The position numbers were made by a program, and so were the translations under genes. 13,033 bases of DNA. Origin: Acidobacteriota bacterium. GTDB taxonomy: Bacteria; Acidobacteriota; Polarisedimenticolia; J045. The stretch's first letter is position 1. Each line of letters begins with the position of its first letter. Shown here piece by piece: positions 1 through 6,698 of the stretch. The notes under the pieces are model-generated. The model saw nothing but the letters and a program-made list of their open reading frames with translations, had not been told where the DNA came from and did not search any database. The stretch spans positions 1-13,033 of the forward strand of contig JAMOQA010000279.1 of assembly GCA_027064265.1 (NCBI GenBank), in the 5' to 3' direction.

Positions 1-254
1 GGCCGACCGGCGGGAGCGGCGAGCCGGGCCCGCCGGGCCGCGACGATCATGGTTGCCGAGAGCGCCAGTTCGAGGTGAGCCGGCGGGACGGTGCCGGCGA
101 GGACCGCGATCCAGGGTTGGCGGCCCAGCCGCCGGGCGGCGCGCCGGAGTTCGGCGGCCGGCGGAGTGGCCGGGCTCTCCCCGGGCAGGAGGACGACGAG
201 CGGCGCCCCCGCCCCGGACCGCCGGTTCTCCGGGACGGGGGCGCCGACTCTCAT
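1..254 (-). CDS. Divergent crotonase-fold (enoyl-CoA hydratase-like) protein, 3' end outside window
   Basis: The ATG at 254 opens a frame of 84 codons with no stop up to the window edge. Nearly every third codon position is G or C, as in the neighbouring genes. It begins 17 bases after the hpf stop, so it is probably in the same transcript; the only candidate ribosome site is a weak GGGAAG. Residues 46-81 align without gaps to the core of the enoyl-CoA hydratase encoded at 5037-5822: P47, I49, A50, G54, E62-L63-A64, A67, V71-A72 and A76 all match. E62 falls on one of the two catalytic glutamates. Two things are odd. The glycine triplet of the hydratase core is replaced by P58-A59-H60. Only about 46 residues precede the core, against about 99 in the normal enzyme, so the GADI oxyanion-hole segment is missing. 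It may be a non-catalytic crotonase-fold protein. The remainder of the protein is not visible, so its function is unknown. Confidence 0.6.
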   Translation of the reverse strand, partial: MRVGAPVPENRRSGAGAPLVVLLPGESPATPPAAELRRAARRLGRQPWIAVLAGTVPPAHLELALSATMIVAARRARLAAPAGR

Positions 255-271
255 CGGCTCGCGCTTCCCGG

Positions 272-634
272 TCAGGGCTCTTCCCCCGTCTCGGTGGCGG
301 GAGCGGCGGCCTCTTCCCCGAGGAAGCGGATCGAGGGCGCCCCCTCGCGCCGGTCAGCGAGGCGCGACGTCTTGTCCTTCCGGAGCTGCCGGGCGAGGAC
401 GTCGACGGCCCCGTTGATGGCGGCGAACAGGTCGTCCTCGGTCACCTCCCCCGTCCACGTGCCCTTCTTTCCCCGGGCCACGATGTTGCAGGTCTGGCGA
501 TGCTTCTCCTGTGCGAGCGTGACGTGGATATCGAGATTCTCGACGAGCCGACCCAGCTTCCCGATCTTCTCCTCGGCGTAGGAGCGGATCCGCGGGGTCA
601 GCTCGATGTGCCGTCCAGTCAGCTCAATCGTCAT
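272..634 (-). CDS. hpf: Ribosome hibernation promoting factor, short form (HPF/RaiA family)
   Basis: This 120-residue protein belongs to the family that binds the 30S subunit in the mRNA/tRNA channel and holds ribosomes inactive in stationary phase or stress. The N-terminus MTIELTGRHIELTP, the helix around SYAEEKIGKLGRL (residues 19-31), the strand DIHVTLAQEKHRQTCNIVA (35-53) and the DDLFAAINGAVDVLARQLRK helix (67-86) fit the beta-alpha-beta-beta-beta-alpha fold. A roughly 35-residue tail rich in Glu and Ala follows, but the dimerising C-terminal domain of long HPFs is absent. The ATG at 634 is chosen because GGAGG sits 6 bases upstream; the in-frame upstream ATG at 766 has no such site and would add residues unlike the family. 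The gene lies downstream of rpoN, as in the proteobacterial rpoN-hpf arrangement. Confidence 0.93.
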   Translation of the reverse strand: MTIELTGRHIELTPRIRSYAEEKIGKLGRLVENLDIHVTLAQEKHRQTCNIVARGKKGTWTGEVTEDDLFAAINGAVDVLARQLRKDKTSRLADRREGAPSIRFLGEEAAAPATETGEEP

Positions 635-640
635 CAGGCT

Positions 641-645
641 CCTCC
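641..645 (-). promoter_or_regulatory. Shine-Dalgarno site of hpf
   Basis: GGAGG, within AGGGAGGAG, lies 6 bases before the ATG at 634. It fixes the hpf start against the longer in-frame alternative beginning at 766. Confidence 0.8.
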
Positions 646-647
646 CT

Positions 648-663
648 GGGGACGGACGTCCCC
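648..663 (-). promoter_or_regulatory. Small hairpin abutting the hpf ribosome-binding site
   Basis: The mRNA reads GGGGAC-GUCC-GUCCCC, a perfect 6-bp stem with a four-base loop. It ends only two bases before the GGGAGG ribosome site of hpf. It could stabilise the 5' end or modulate initiation. It is short, and the region is GC-rich, so chance is possible. Confidence 0.35.
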
Positions 664-771
664 CTGATCGGTACCGGCGGAAGAACACCGCGCTCGACCG
701 GCGGGCCGAAACGCGGGGCCTGGTGTGCGAAAACGGTGGAAAGGAAGGGAACGGCGTCACGATCAACCCGT

Positions 772-791
772 GCCCGCCGGGTGAGGCGGGC
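772..791 (-). terminator. Hairpin downstream of rpoN, possible weak terminator
   Basis: A perfect 7-bp stem (GCCCGCC / GGCGGGC) with a six-base loop lies 36 bases past the rpoN stop. No T tract follows on the minus strand, so it is not a classical intrinsic terminator. It may instead protect or punctuate the rpoN mRNA end before hpf. Confidence 0.3.
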
Positions 792-826
792 CTCCCGGGC
801 TCGGTACGTCCGCGACGGGCGGGCGA

Positions 827-2299
827 TCATCGGCGCTTGCTGCGTCGCCGGCGCCGCCGCTGGGTCGAGGGTGGAATCCCCAGGTCCTCGCGGTACTTGT
901 TCACGGTCCTCCTCGCGATCTCGAGGCCTTCCTTGTGCAGGATCTCGGCGATCGCCTGGTCGCTGAGGGGCCGGTCCGGGTCTTCTTCCTCGATCAGGCG
1001 GCGGATCTTGTCCTTGACCGAGAGGGAACTGACCGCCTGCCCGGCCGAGGAGCTGATGCCGCTGTGGAAGAAGAACCGCATCTCGAACAGGCCCCGCGGC
1101 GTGTGCATGTACTTCTGGTTGACGACGCGGGAGACCGTCGACTCGTGCATGCCGATGTCGTCGGCCACGTCACGCAGCACCAGCGGGCGCAGGTGCTCCA
1201 CGCCGTGGTCGAGGAACGGTCGCTGGAACTTGACGATGCTCCGGGCGACCTTGTAGATCGTCCGCTGTCTCTCGTCGAGGCTGCGGATCAGGTGGAGCGC
1301 CGCCCGGACCTTCTCGCGGATGAACTTCTTCGCCTCGGGGTCCTTCTCGTCCCCGCGCGAGATGCGCTCGAGGAAGCGGCGGTAGGACGGGGAGAGCCGC
1401 AGCTTGGGCAGCCCGTCCTCGTTGAGGAGGATCCGGTAGTCGTTGCCGTCCTTGACGACGAAGACGTCCGGGATGATGTACGTGACCGGGCGCGCGTTGT
1501 ACTTCGTGCCGGGGCTCGGGTCGAGGTGGCGGATCACCTCGAGGACCTCGTCCAGGTCGTCGAGACCGACACCGATGGCCTCGGCGAGTTCCTCGTCACG
1601 GCCCTCCTCGACGAGATCGAGGTGGTCGCGGACGATCCTCGCCGCGGGCGAGTCCGCGAGACCGGCGACCTCGAGCTGGACCAGGAGGCACTCGCGCAGG
1701 TCGCGACTGGCCACCCCGACCGGGTCGAAGCGCTGGATGACGCGGCGAACCTGCTCGATCTCCTCCGGCGCCCAGGCCTCGCCCTCGGGGGCCATCCGCG
1801 CGATCTCCTCCGTGGTCGCCTGGAGATAGCCGCGCTCGTCCAGGTTGCCCAGGATCGCTTCCCCGACCGGCTTCAGGCGCCCCGGGATCGCGCTCATCTC
1901 GAGCTGCCAGAGCAGATGCTCGGAAAGGGACCCCTGCGTGCGCAGGACCTGCTCGATGGTCGGCAGATCCGGGTTCGGCGCTTCCTTCTCCCCCGGGGCG
2001 CGCTGGTAGCTGTCCTCGAGGTGCTGGAAGAACGCCTCGTAGTCGATGTCGTCCTGGTCGCGCTCCGCGTCCTCGCCGGCCGAGACTTCCTTCTCCTTCT
2101 CGGCCGATTCCGGCGTGGAACCGGCTTCCAGCGTCGTGCTGGCTTCCTCGAGGGCCGGGTTCTCGACGAGCTGCTGGGCGACCTCCTGGACGAGGTCGAG
2201 CTGGTTGAGCTGCAACAGCCGAATGGCGAGCTGCAACTGGGCGGTGATGACCAGCTTCTGTTGCAGCTTGGGCTCGAGTCGCAGCTCGGGTCGGGGCAT
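827..2299 (-). CDS. rpoN: RNA polymerase sigma-54 factor RpoN
   Basis: This 490-residue protein directs RNA polymerase to -24/-12 promoters and needs AAA+ activators to open them. The N-terminus is the Gln/Leu-rich region I (LRLEPKLQQKLVITAQLQLA and onward, about residues 6-50) that contacts activators. An acidic region II follows (about 50-115), then the core-binding domain. A helix-turn-helix around 376-400 contains MHESTVSRVVNQKY. The RpoN box ARRTVNKYRE is at 462-471. After the box the chain ends in an unusual basic run, RRRRRRSKRR (481-490). The ATG at 2299 is preceded by GAGGG at only three bases, so initiation may be modest or coupled to lptB, which ends 29 bases upstream. The length is normal for the family. 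The lptB-rpoN-hpf order is the one seen in proteobacteria. Confidence 0.97.
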   Translation of the reverse strand: MPRPELRLEPKLQQKLVITAQLQLAIRLLQLNQLDLVQEVAQQLVENPALEEASTTLEAGSTPESAEKEKEVSAGEDAERDQDDIDYEAFFQHLEDSYQRAPGEKEAPNPDLPTIEQVLRTQGSLSEHLLWQLEMSAIPGRLKPVGEAILGNLDERGYLQATTEEIARMAPEGEAWAPEEIEQVRRVIQRFDPVGVASRDLRECLLVQLEVAGLADSPAARIVRDHLDLVEEGRDEELAEAIGVGLDDLDEVLEVIRHLDPSPGTKYNARPVTYIIPDVFVVKDGNDYRILLNEDGLPKLRLSPSYRRFLERISRGDEKDPEAKKFIREKVRAALHLIRSLDERQRTIYKVARSIVKFQRPFLDHGVEHLRPLVLRDVADDIGMHESTVSRVVNQKYMHTPRGLFEMRFFFHSGISSSAGQAVSSLSVKDKIRRLIEEEDPDRPLSDQAIAEILHKEGLEIARRTVNKYREDLGIPPSTQRRRRRRSKRR

Positions 2300-2328
2300 G
2301 ATCCCTCGATCGTCGCGTGGGCGCGGTG

Positions 2329-3072
2329 TCAGTGGAGCGAGAACTCGTCGCCCAGGTACACGGCCCGCACCTCCGGATCTTCGGCCAGTTCCCGGGGGGA
2401 ACCGCTACGGAAGATCCTTCCTTCGTTGATGATAAAGGCGTGGTCCGTGATTTGCAATGTCTCCCGGACGTTGTGGTCGGTGATCAGGATGCCGATGCCA
2501 CGCCCCGCGAGGCGCCGCACGATCCGCTGGATCTCGCCGACGGCGATCGGGTCGATGCCGGCGAACGGTTCGTCGAGCAGCATGTAGCGGGGGTCGGTCA
2601 CCATGGCACGGGCGATCTCGCAGCGCCGCCGCTCTCCCCCGGAGAGAACGTAGGCGGGGCGGTCCGCCAGGTCCAGCAGGCCGAGCTCCTCGAGGGCCTC
2701 GGTCGCGGTCTCGTGGATCTCGTCCTCGTTGCGGCCGAGCACCTCGAGAACGAGTTCCAGGTTCCCGCGGACGGTCTCCCGGCGGAAGACGCTCGGTTCC
2801 TGGGGCAGGTAGGCGATCCCTCGGCGGGCCCGGGCATGAAGCGGCAGGGAAGTGATGTCCTCTTCCCCCAGGAGGATCGTCCCCGCGTCGGGCCGGAGGA
2901 GGCCGACGATCATCGCGAAGGTCGTCGTCTTGCCCGCCCCGTTCGGGCCGAGCAGGCCCACGATCTGTCCGGGGCGCACTTCAAGGTCGACGCCTTCGAC
3001 GACGGCACGCCGGTGGAACGTCTTCGTCAGGCCCTGCGCACGGAGCGCCGCCTCTCCCCGTTCAGTCGTCAC
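2329..3072 (-). CDS. lptB: LPS export ABC transporter ATP-binding protein LptB
   Basis: This 247-residue cytoplasmic ATPase powers extraction of lipopolysaccharide from the inner membrane through LptF/LptG and onto the LptC/LptA bridge. The sequence shows Walker A GPNGAGKTT (42-50), the Q-loop at YLPQEPSVFR (88-97, with the SVFR typical of LptB), signature LSGGERRR (143-150), Walker B with catalytic Glu in LLDEPFAGIDP (165-175) and H-loop His200 in ITDHNVRETL. LPQEPSVFR and FAGIDP separate it from the related branched-chain amino-acid ATPase LivF. The start is a GTG at 3072, with GAGGAG 7 bases upstream, and it overlaps the end of the lptC/A-like gene by 11 bases, so translation is probably coupled. 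No lptF or lptG lies in the window. Confidence 0.96.
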   Translation of the reverse strand: MTTERGEAALRAQGLTKTFHRRAVVEGVDLEVRPGQIVGLLGPNGAGKTTTFAMIVGLLRPDAGTILLGEEDITSLPLHARARRGIAYLPQEPSVFRRETVRGNLELVLEVLGRNEDEIHETATEALEELGLLDLADRPAYVLSGGERRRCEIARAMVTDPRYMLLDEPFAGIDPIAVGEIQRIVRRLAGRGIGILITDHNVRETLQITDHAFIINEGRIFRSGSPRELAEDPEVRAVYLGDEFSLH

Positions 3073-5023
3073 CCTTCCGCTCCTCGGTTCCCGGGGCGCG
3101 CAGGCGGGTCCTGCCTCCCTCCCCCGATACGTGGATGCTCCCGTCGGCCAGGTCGTACCGGATCACCGGCGCCGTGATCCTCCGCTTCGTACCCTCGGCC
3201 CGGGCCTCGATCTCCGGCAGGTGTTCGCCCGCCCGGAAGACGATGGTACCCCCGGGACCTCCCGTCCATTCGAGCAGGTCGGCCGTGCCGCGGGCCTCGC
3301 GATCCTGCAGGCGGACGCCATCCCGCGCGAGCAGCCGCTCCACCGTTCCCTCCCGGTCGAGGACCACGCGGATCGTCGAGGCGCGAATCGTGACGCCCCC
3401 CGGTTGCTGGAACTCGGCGTGCCCCGTGACGACGGCCTCCCGGGTCTCGGCCGCGTAGACCAGGTGGTCGCCCCGGAGCCACCCGGCCGCGGGGGGACGG
3501 CCTTCCTTCCCCGGGCGGACCACGTGAACGACCACGTCGCCCTCGGCCTCGAGGCGCCTTCCGTCCGGGTCCCAGCTCATCGTGGAGGCGCGCAGGTCCC
3601 GGTCCTCCTGCCAGGCCATCAGCGGGCCCGCGAAGACGAGGGGACCGCCGCGGAGGGGCACCGTGACCCGCCGACTGCGGACCCGGACCGGCGTGCCCCC
3701 GCGGAAGAGCCCCGTCTCGTCCTTCCCCCCGGCCCGGACGTCGGTGATCGGTGCGTCGAGGGCCTCGAGGATCTGCCGGTGACGATCAAGGAGGAAGCGC
3801 GGCGCCTCGATGACGTCCGGGCCCCGCGCGACGCGGGCCCGGGGCGCGGCCGAAAGGCGCAGCTCGGCCGGATGTCGGGAGTCCCAGGAGACGCGGTCGC
3901 CGGCGGCCTGCACGTCCCCGGGGCCGGAGATCCGGAGGTTGCCCGTCACCTCCACGACCCGTCGCCCGCCGGGCTCTTCCCGGGCCAGCACCCGGTCGGC
4001 GCGGAGCGTCCACTCTCCTTCCTTCCGGTCCTTCCAGCGCCCCTCGAGCGATCCCGTGGCGCGAAGGACCCGCTCCCGGTCTCCCGAGAACGTCCAGCGG
4101 AAGGCGGCGAGGGTACCCCCGGTTCCCGGTGCGGCCCCCGGGACCACGAGGACCCCTGGACCCCCGGCCTCGACCGGGGGAACGTCCGCGGCGGGTTCCT
4201 GGCGGGCCGAAAGCGCGGCGGCGGCGAACGTCCAGGCTACCCGGGCGACGTGGGGAGCGAGGAGGACGGGACCGCGCGCCGCCAGGTCCCAGCCTCCCGT
4301 GCTGCGCCGCTCGAGGATTCCCCCGGCGGCGTGGAAGGCTCCGCGGGGGCGGCGCGCTCGAAACGGGGTCTCGAGGACGACGGTGCCCGTCGCCAGGCGG
4401 TAGACGAACCGGTCGGCGTCGACGCGGACCGGCCGGCCCGCGCCGACGGTCAGGTCGACGGGGCCGTGGCCGACGACCAGCCGTGCCTCGGGCCGGTACT
4501 CGAGCCCGGCCATGTGCGCGAGAAGGTCCTCTCCCCGTACCGTGGCCGGCCCTGGCGAGAAAAGGGTTTCCGTGTCCGCGTTCCACTCGAGGCGGTCCGC
4601 CTCGAGGACCGTGCCTCCCGGGTCCCGGACGACCACGTCTCCCTCGAGGGCGAGTTCCCAGGCTTCCTTCCCCGTCCCGCGGCCGGACTGCTGGAGGACC
4701 CGCGCCGCCCGGGCGCCCAGCCGGACCTCGCGGCCGTCTTCCGTGTAGAGGGAGAGGCGTCGCACGCCCCGGACGAAGTGGGCGCCTCCCTCGACGCCGA
4801 CCAGGCTGTCGGCTTCCAGCCGGAAGACGACCCTGCCCTCGCGGGTCCGCGTCCAGGAGAAGCCTCCCTCGGTGCGGGACGTCTCGTCGCTGCGCACGGG
4901 GAGCCGACCCGCCACGGGGGTCTCCTCCGGCGGGACGGGACGGCGCCACTCGCGCAGGACGGCCGCCGCGAGGCCGGCCAGCGCCACGAGCAGGAGGATC
5001 CGGACGCCGCGGGATGCCGGCAC
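3062..5023 (-). CDS. Inner-membrane-anchored LptC-LptA-like fusion protein (LPS transport bridge)
   Basis: This 653-residue protein starts with a membrane anchor (hydrophobic residues 7-23, VRILLLVALAGLAAAVL), and the rest is predicted periplasmic. Residues about 50-195 resemble LptC: FSWTRTREGRVVFRLEADSL, then TVLEADRLEWNADTETLFSP. The remainder contains repeated short units of the type 'A-D-x-[LVF]-x-[WYV] ... G-x-[VA]-x-[VFL]', for example near 202-222, 338-364, 373-398, 480-498, 516-537, 546-571, 579-598 and 617-634. This is the pattern of OstA/LptA beta-jellyroll strands. LptC is normally about 190 residues and LptA about 185, so this is much longer than either. Because the gene directly precedes and overlaps lptB, where lptC and lptA usually stand, I infer one protein doing both jobs. 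The GTG at 5023 lies 13 bases after the hydratase stop and has no clear ribosome site, so the exact start is uncertain. An alternative reading is a long LptC with unrelated beta repeats and a separate lptA elsewhere. Confidence 0.8.
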   Translation of the reverse strand: MPASRGVRILLLVALAGLAAAVLREWRRPVPPEETPVAGRLPVRSDETSRTEGGFSWTRTREGRVVFRLEADSLVGVEGGAHFVRGVRRLSLYTEDGREVRLGARAARVLQQSGRGTGKEAWELALEGDVVVRDPGGTVLEADRLEWNADTETLFSPGPATVRGEDLLAHMAGLEYRPEARLVVGHGPVDLTVGAGRPVRVDADRFVYRLATGTVVLETPFRARRPRGAFHAAGGILERRSTGGWDLAARGPVLLAPHVARVAWTFAAAALSARQEPAADVPPVEAGGPGVLVVPGAAPGTGGTLAAFRWTFSGDRERVLRATGSLEGRWKDRKEGEWTLRADRVLAREEPGGRRVVEVTGNLRISGPGDVQAAGDRVSWDSRHPAELRLSAAPRARVARGPDVIEAPRFLLDRHRQILEALDAPITDVRAGGKDETGLFRGGTPVRVRSRRVTVPLRGGPLVFAGPLMAWQEDRDLRASTMSWDPDGRRLEAEGDVVVHVVRPGKEGRPPAAGWLRGDHLVYAAETREAVVTGHAEFQQPGGVTIRASTIRVVLDREGTVERLLARDGVRLQDREARGTADLLEWTGGPGGTIVFRAGEHLPEIEARAEGTKRRITAPVIRYDLADGSIHVSGEGGRTRLRAPGTEERKGDD

Positions 5024-5036
5024 GTCGCGGGGCGCC

Positions 5037-5822
5037 TCAGCGGCCCGGGAAGGAGGGCCTGCGCTTCTCGAGGAAGGCCCCGGTCCCTTCCTTCATGTCC
5101 TCGGTGGCGAAGGTGACGCCGAAGAGGGCTGCTTCGAACTCGAGGGCCTCCTCGAGGGGCATCGAGAGCCCGGTGCGGACCGCCTCGAGGCAGAAGCGGA
5201 TGGCGACCGGCCCCTTGTCGAGGATCTCGCCGGCCAGGGCCTTCGCTTCCTCGAGGGCGGACCGCTCCCGCGCCAGCCGGTTGACCAGTCCCCAGGCATG
5301 GGCGGTCTCCGCGTCGATCATCTTCCCGGTCAGGATCATCTCGAGGGCTCGTCCCTCCCCGACCAGGCGGGCGAGGCGCTGGGTGCCCCCGAACCCGGGG
5401 ATCAGGCCGAGACCGACCTCCGGTTGGCCGAACTTCGCCGACGGGGACGCCACCCGGAGGTGGGCCATCATCGCCAGCTCGCAGCCGCCGCCGAGGGTGT
5501 ACCCCTCGATCGCCGCGATCACCGGCTTGCCGGTGGCATCGATGACGTCGCCGAGCCCCTGGCCCATGCGGGAGAACTCGCGGGCCTCGACCGGGGTGAG
5601 GGCCGCCATCTCCCGGATGTCCGCCCCGGCGACGAACGCCTTCGTGCCGGCCCCGGTGAGGACGATCACGCCCGCCTCCGGGTCCTTCCCGGCGGCCTCG
5701 ATCTCCCGGGCGAGGGCCCCGATCACTTCCCGGTTGAGGGCGTTGAGCTTGTCCGGACGGTTGACGGTGACGACGGCGATGCGGCCTTCGGTCTCGCGCA
5801 GCACGACGGGCTGGTCGGTCAT
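5037..5822 (-). CDS. Enoyl-CoA hydratase (crotonase family)
   Basis: This 261-residue protein has the standard length for an enzyme that hydrates trans-2-enoyl-CoA to 3-hydroxyacyl-CoA in fatty-acid or related acyl-CoA oxidation. The CoA-binding, oxyanion-hole segment FVAGADIREM is at 63-72 and the GYTLGGGCELAMMAHLRVAS core at 107-126. Both catalytic glutamates of true hydratases are present: Glu115 in GGGCEL and Glu135 in FGQPEVGLG. GLIPGFGGTQRL follows at 139-150. The ATG at 5822 is chosen because GGAG lies 9 bases upstream; an in-frame ATG at 5837 would add five residues but has no ribosome site. The gene sits between a helicase-loader-like gene and lptC/A, with no thiolase or dehydrogenase nearby, so its pathway cannot be read from context. 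The substrate chain length is not predictable. Confidence 0.93.
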   Translation of the reverse strand: MTDQPVVLRETEGRIAVVTVNRPDKLNALNREVIGALAREIEAAGKDPEAGVIVLTGAGTKAFVAGADIREMAALTPVEAREFSRMGQGLGDVIDATGKPVIAAIEGYTLGGGCELAMMAHLRVASPSAKFGQPEVGLGLIPGFGGTQRLARLVGEGRALEMILTGKMIDAETAHAWGLVNRLARERSALEEAKALAGEILDKGPVAIRFCLEAVRTGLSMPLEEALEFEAALFGVTFATEDMKEGTGAFLEKRRPSFPGR

Positions 5823-5869
5823 GGTCTCGTTCTCCATCGGGCGGGGCGGCAAGGATACCCCCCGCCGGG

Positions 5870-6637
5870 TCAGGTCCGGTAGGCGGCCGACTTGACGCGG
5901 CGGCGGAAGTCTTCCCCTTCCATCGGGACCACCCAGCACATCTCGACGAGGCGCGAGGCGAGCCGATCGCCGATCCGGTCCGCCAGGGTCTCCTCCCCGG
6001 GGGGCGCCTCCAGCGGCAGGTTCGTCGTGATCAGCGTCAGCCGGTCCTGGTCGTACCGCTCGCCCAGGATCAGCCCGAGCGTCTCGATCACCCAGGGGGT
6101 CGTCCGCGTGGCGCCCAGGTCGTCGAGCACCAGGACGTCGGCCAGCAGGACGGGGTCGATCACCTCCCGGGACGGGGTTTCCGAACCCCGGTCGTAGGTG
6201 TCCTGCAGGCGGCGGAGGAGGCGCCCGAACTCGGTGAACAGGCCCCGCGCGCCGCGGGTCTCGACGAGTTCCCGGAGGACCGCCGCCGCCAGGTGGGTCT
6301 TCCCCACCCCGCAGGGCCCGGTGAAGAGCAGCCCGTAGCGGCCGCCGGGGAACTCCTGCACGACCCTCCGCGCGAGCGCCAGGGCGCGCTCGTGGCTGGG
6401 GTTCCGGGAGAAGAATCCCTCGAGGGTGCAGTGCCGGTATCGCCGCGGGATCGAGGCGAGCCGGCGGCGGAGCTCGTCCTGCCGGGAACGACGGCAGTCG
6501 CAGGGGCGGGCGGCCTCGAGGCCTTCCCGCACGACGATGACGAACCCCGTCCCCCCGCAGCGGGGGCACGCGGCCTCGTCGCCGGCCGCGGAGGCCGGCC
6601 CGTCGGGCCCGGGACCATGGAGGGGAATGCCGCTCAT
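5870..6637 (-). CDS. DnaC/IstB-like AAA+ ATPase (putative replicative helicase loader) with N-terminal zinc motif
   Basis: This 255-residue ATPase resembles DnaC/DnaI-type helicase loaders. Four cysteines (C24, C27, C46, C48) form the CPRCGGTGF...CDC zinc motif often seen at the N-terminus of such loaders. Walker A is GPCGVGKT (107-114) and Walker B VLVLDD (168-173), followed by LGATRTTPWVIETLGLILGE. The sensor-1-like LTLITTNLP and an arginine-rich DRIGDRLASRLVEMC segment come next. IstB, the transposon helper, has the same fold, but no transposase or inverted repeats are adjacent, so a chromosomal replication or repair role is more likely. The ATG at 6637 is chosen because the family similarity starts soon after it; a GTG at 6679 in the same frame is possible and neither start has a strong ribosome site. 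The gene begins 61 bases after the sigma factor stop. Confidence 0.85.
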   Translation of the reverse strand: MSGIPLHGPGPDGPASAAGDEAACPRCGGTGFVIVVREGLEAARPCDCRRSRQDELRRRLASIPRRYRHCTLEGFFSRNPSHERALALARRVVQEFPGGRYGLLFTGPCGVGKTHLAAAVLRELVETRGARGLFTEFGRLLRRLQDTYDRGSETPSREVIDPVLLADVLVLDDLGATRTTPWVIETLGLILGERYDQDRLTLITTNLPLEAPPGEETLADRIGDRLASRLVEMCWVVPMEGEDFRRRVKSAAYRT

Positions 6638-6653
6638 CGCGGGGCGATTGTCG

Positions 6654-6669
6654 CCGCCCCGCGGGGCGG
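6654..6669. repeat. 16-bp perfect palindrome between the sigma factor and helicase-loader genes
   Basis: CCGCCCCGCGGGGCGG reads the same on both strands and lies 29 bases past the sigma factor stop. It could fold as a stem or serve as a binding site. It has no T tract and is made only of G and C in a GC-rich region, so significance is limited. Confidence 0.35.
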
Positions 6670-6698
6670 GGGCAAGCACCCCGGTCCCGGGCGCGGGA

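Larger units (their letters stand above)
635..826. other. rpoN-hpf intergenic region (192 bp)
   Basis: This is the longest gap without a gene in the window. It holds a 7-bp-stem hairpin at 772-791, the small hairpin at 648-663 and the hpf ribosome site. I found no convincing sigma-70 promoter (a TTGATC on the minus strand at 761-766 lacks a partner -10) and no sigma-54 site with correct spacing. Its length, compared with the tight spacing elsewhere in the cluster, suggests hpf may have its own control, but no promoter can be assigned by eye. Confidence 0.5.

Noticed and set aside
761..775. GGGCACGGGTTGATC on the minus strand, reminiscent of a sigma-54 promoter upstream of hpf
   Set aside because: The spacing between the GGCACG and TTG parts is about two bases too short for a -24/-12 element, and the -12 GC is replaced by GA.
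935..2587. 550-codon open frame on the plus strand opposite rpoN
   Set aside because: It is antisense to a complete rpoN with all motifs intact. Its repetitive Leu/Asp/Val/Glu composition reflects the complement of biased codons.
2852..5116. 754-codon open frame on the plus strand opposite lptC/A and lptB
   Set aside because: It is a shadow of the real minus-strand genes. The composition is dominated by Gly, Ala, Arg, Pro and Asp and no recognisable family appears.
5823..6569. Long N-terminal extension of the hydratase frame up to 6569
   Set aside because: The extension lies inside the helicase-loader gene, has biased Arg/Pro/Gly composition and no similarity to crotonases. The ATG at 5822 with GGAG upstream gives the family's normal length.
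5870..6637. IstB transposition helper protein, which would imply an insertion sequence
   Set aside because: No transposase gene, terminal inverted repeats or base-composition change flank it, and the N-terminal zinc motif fits a helicase loader.
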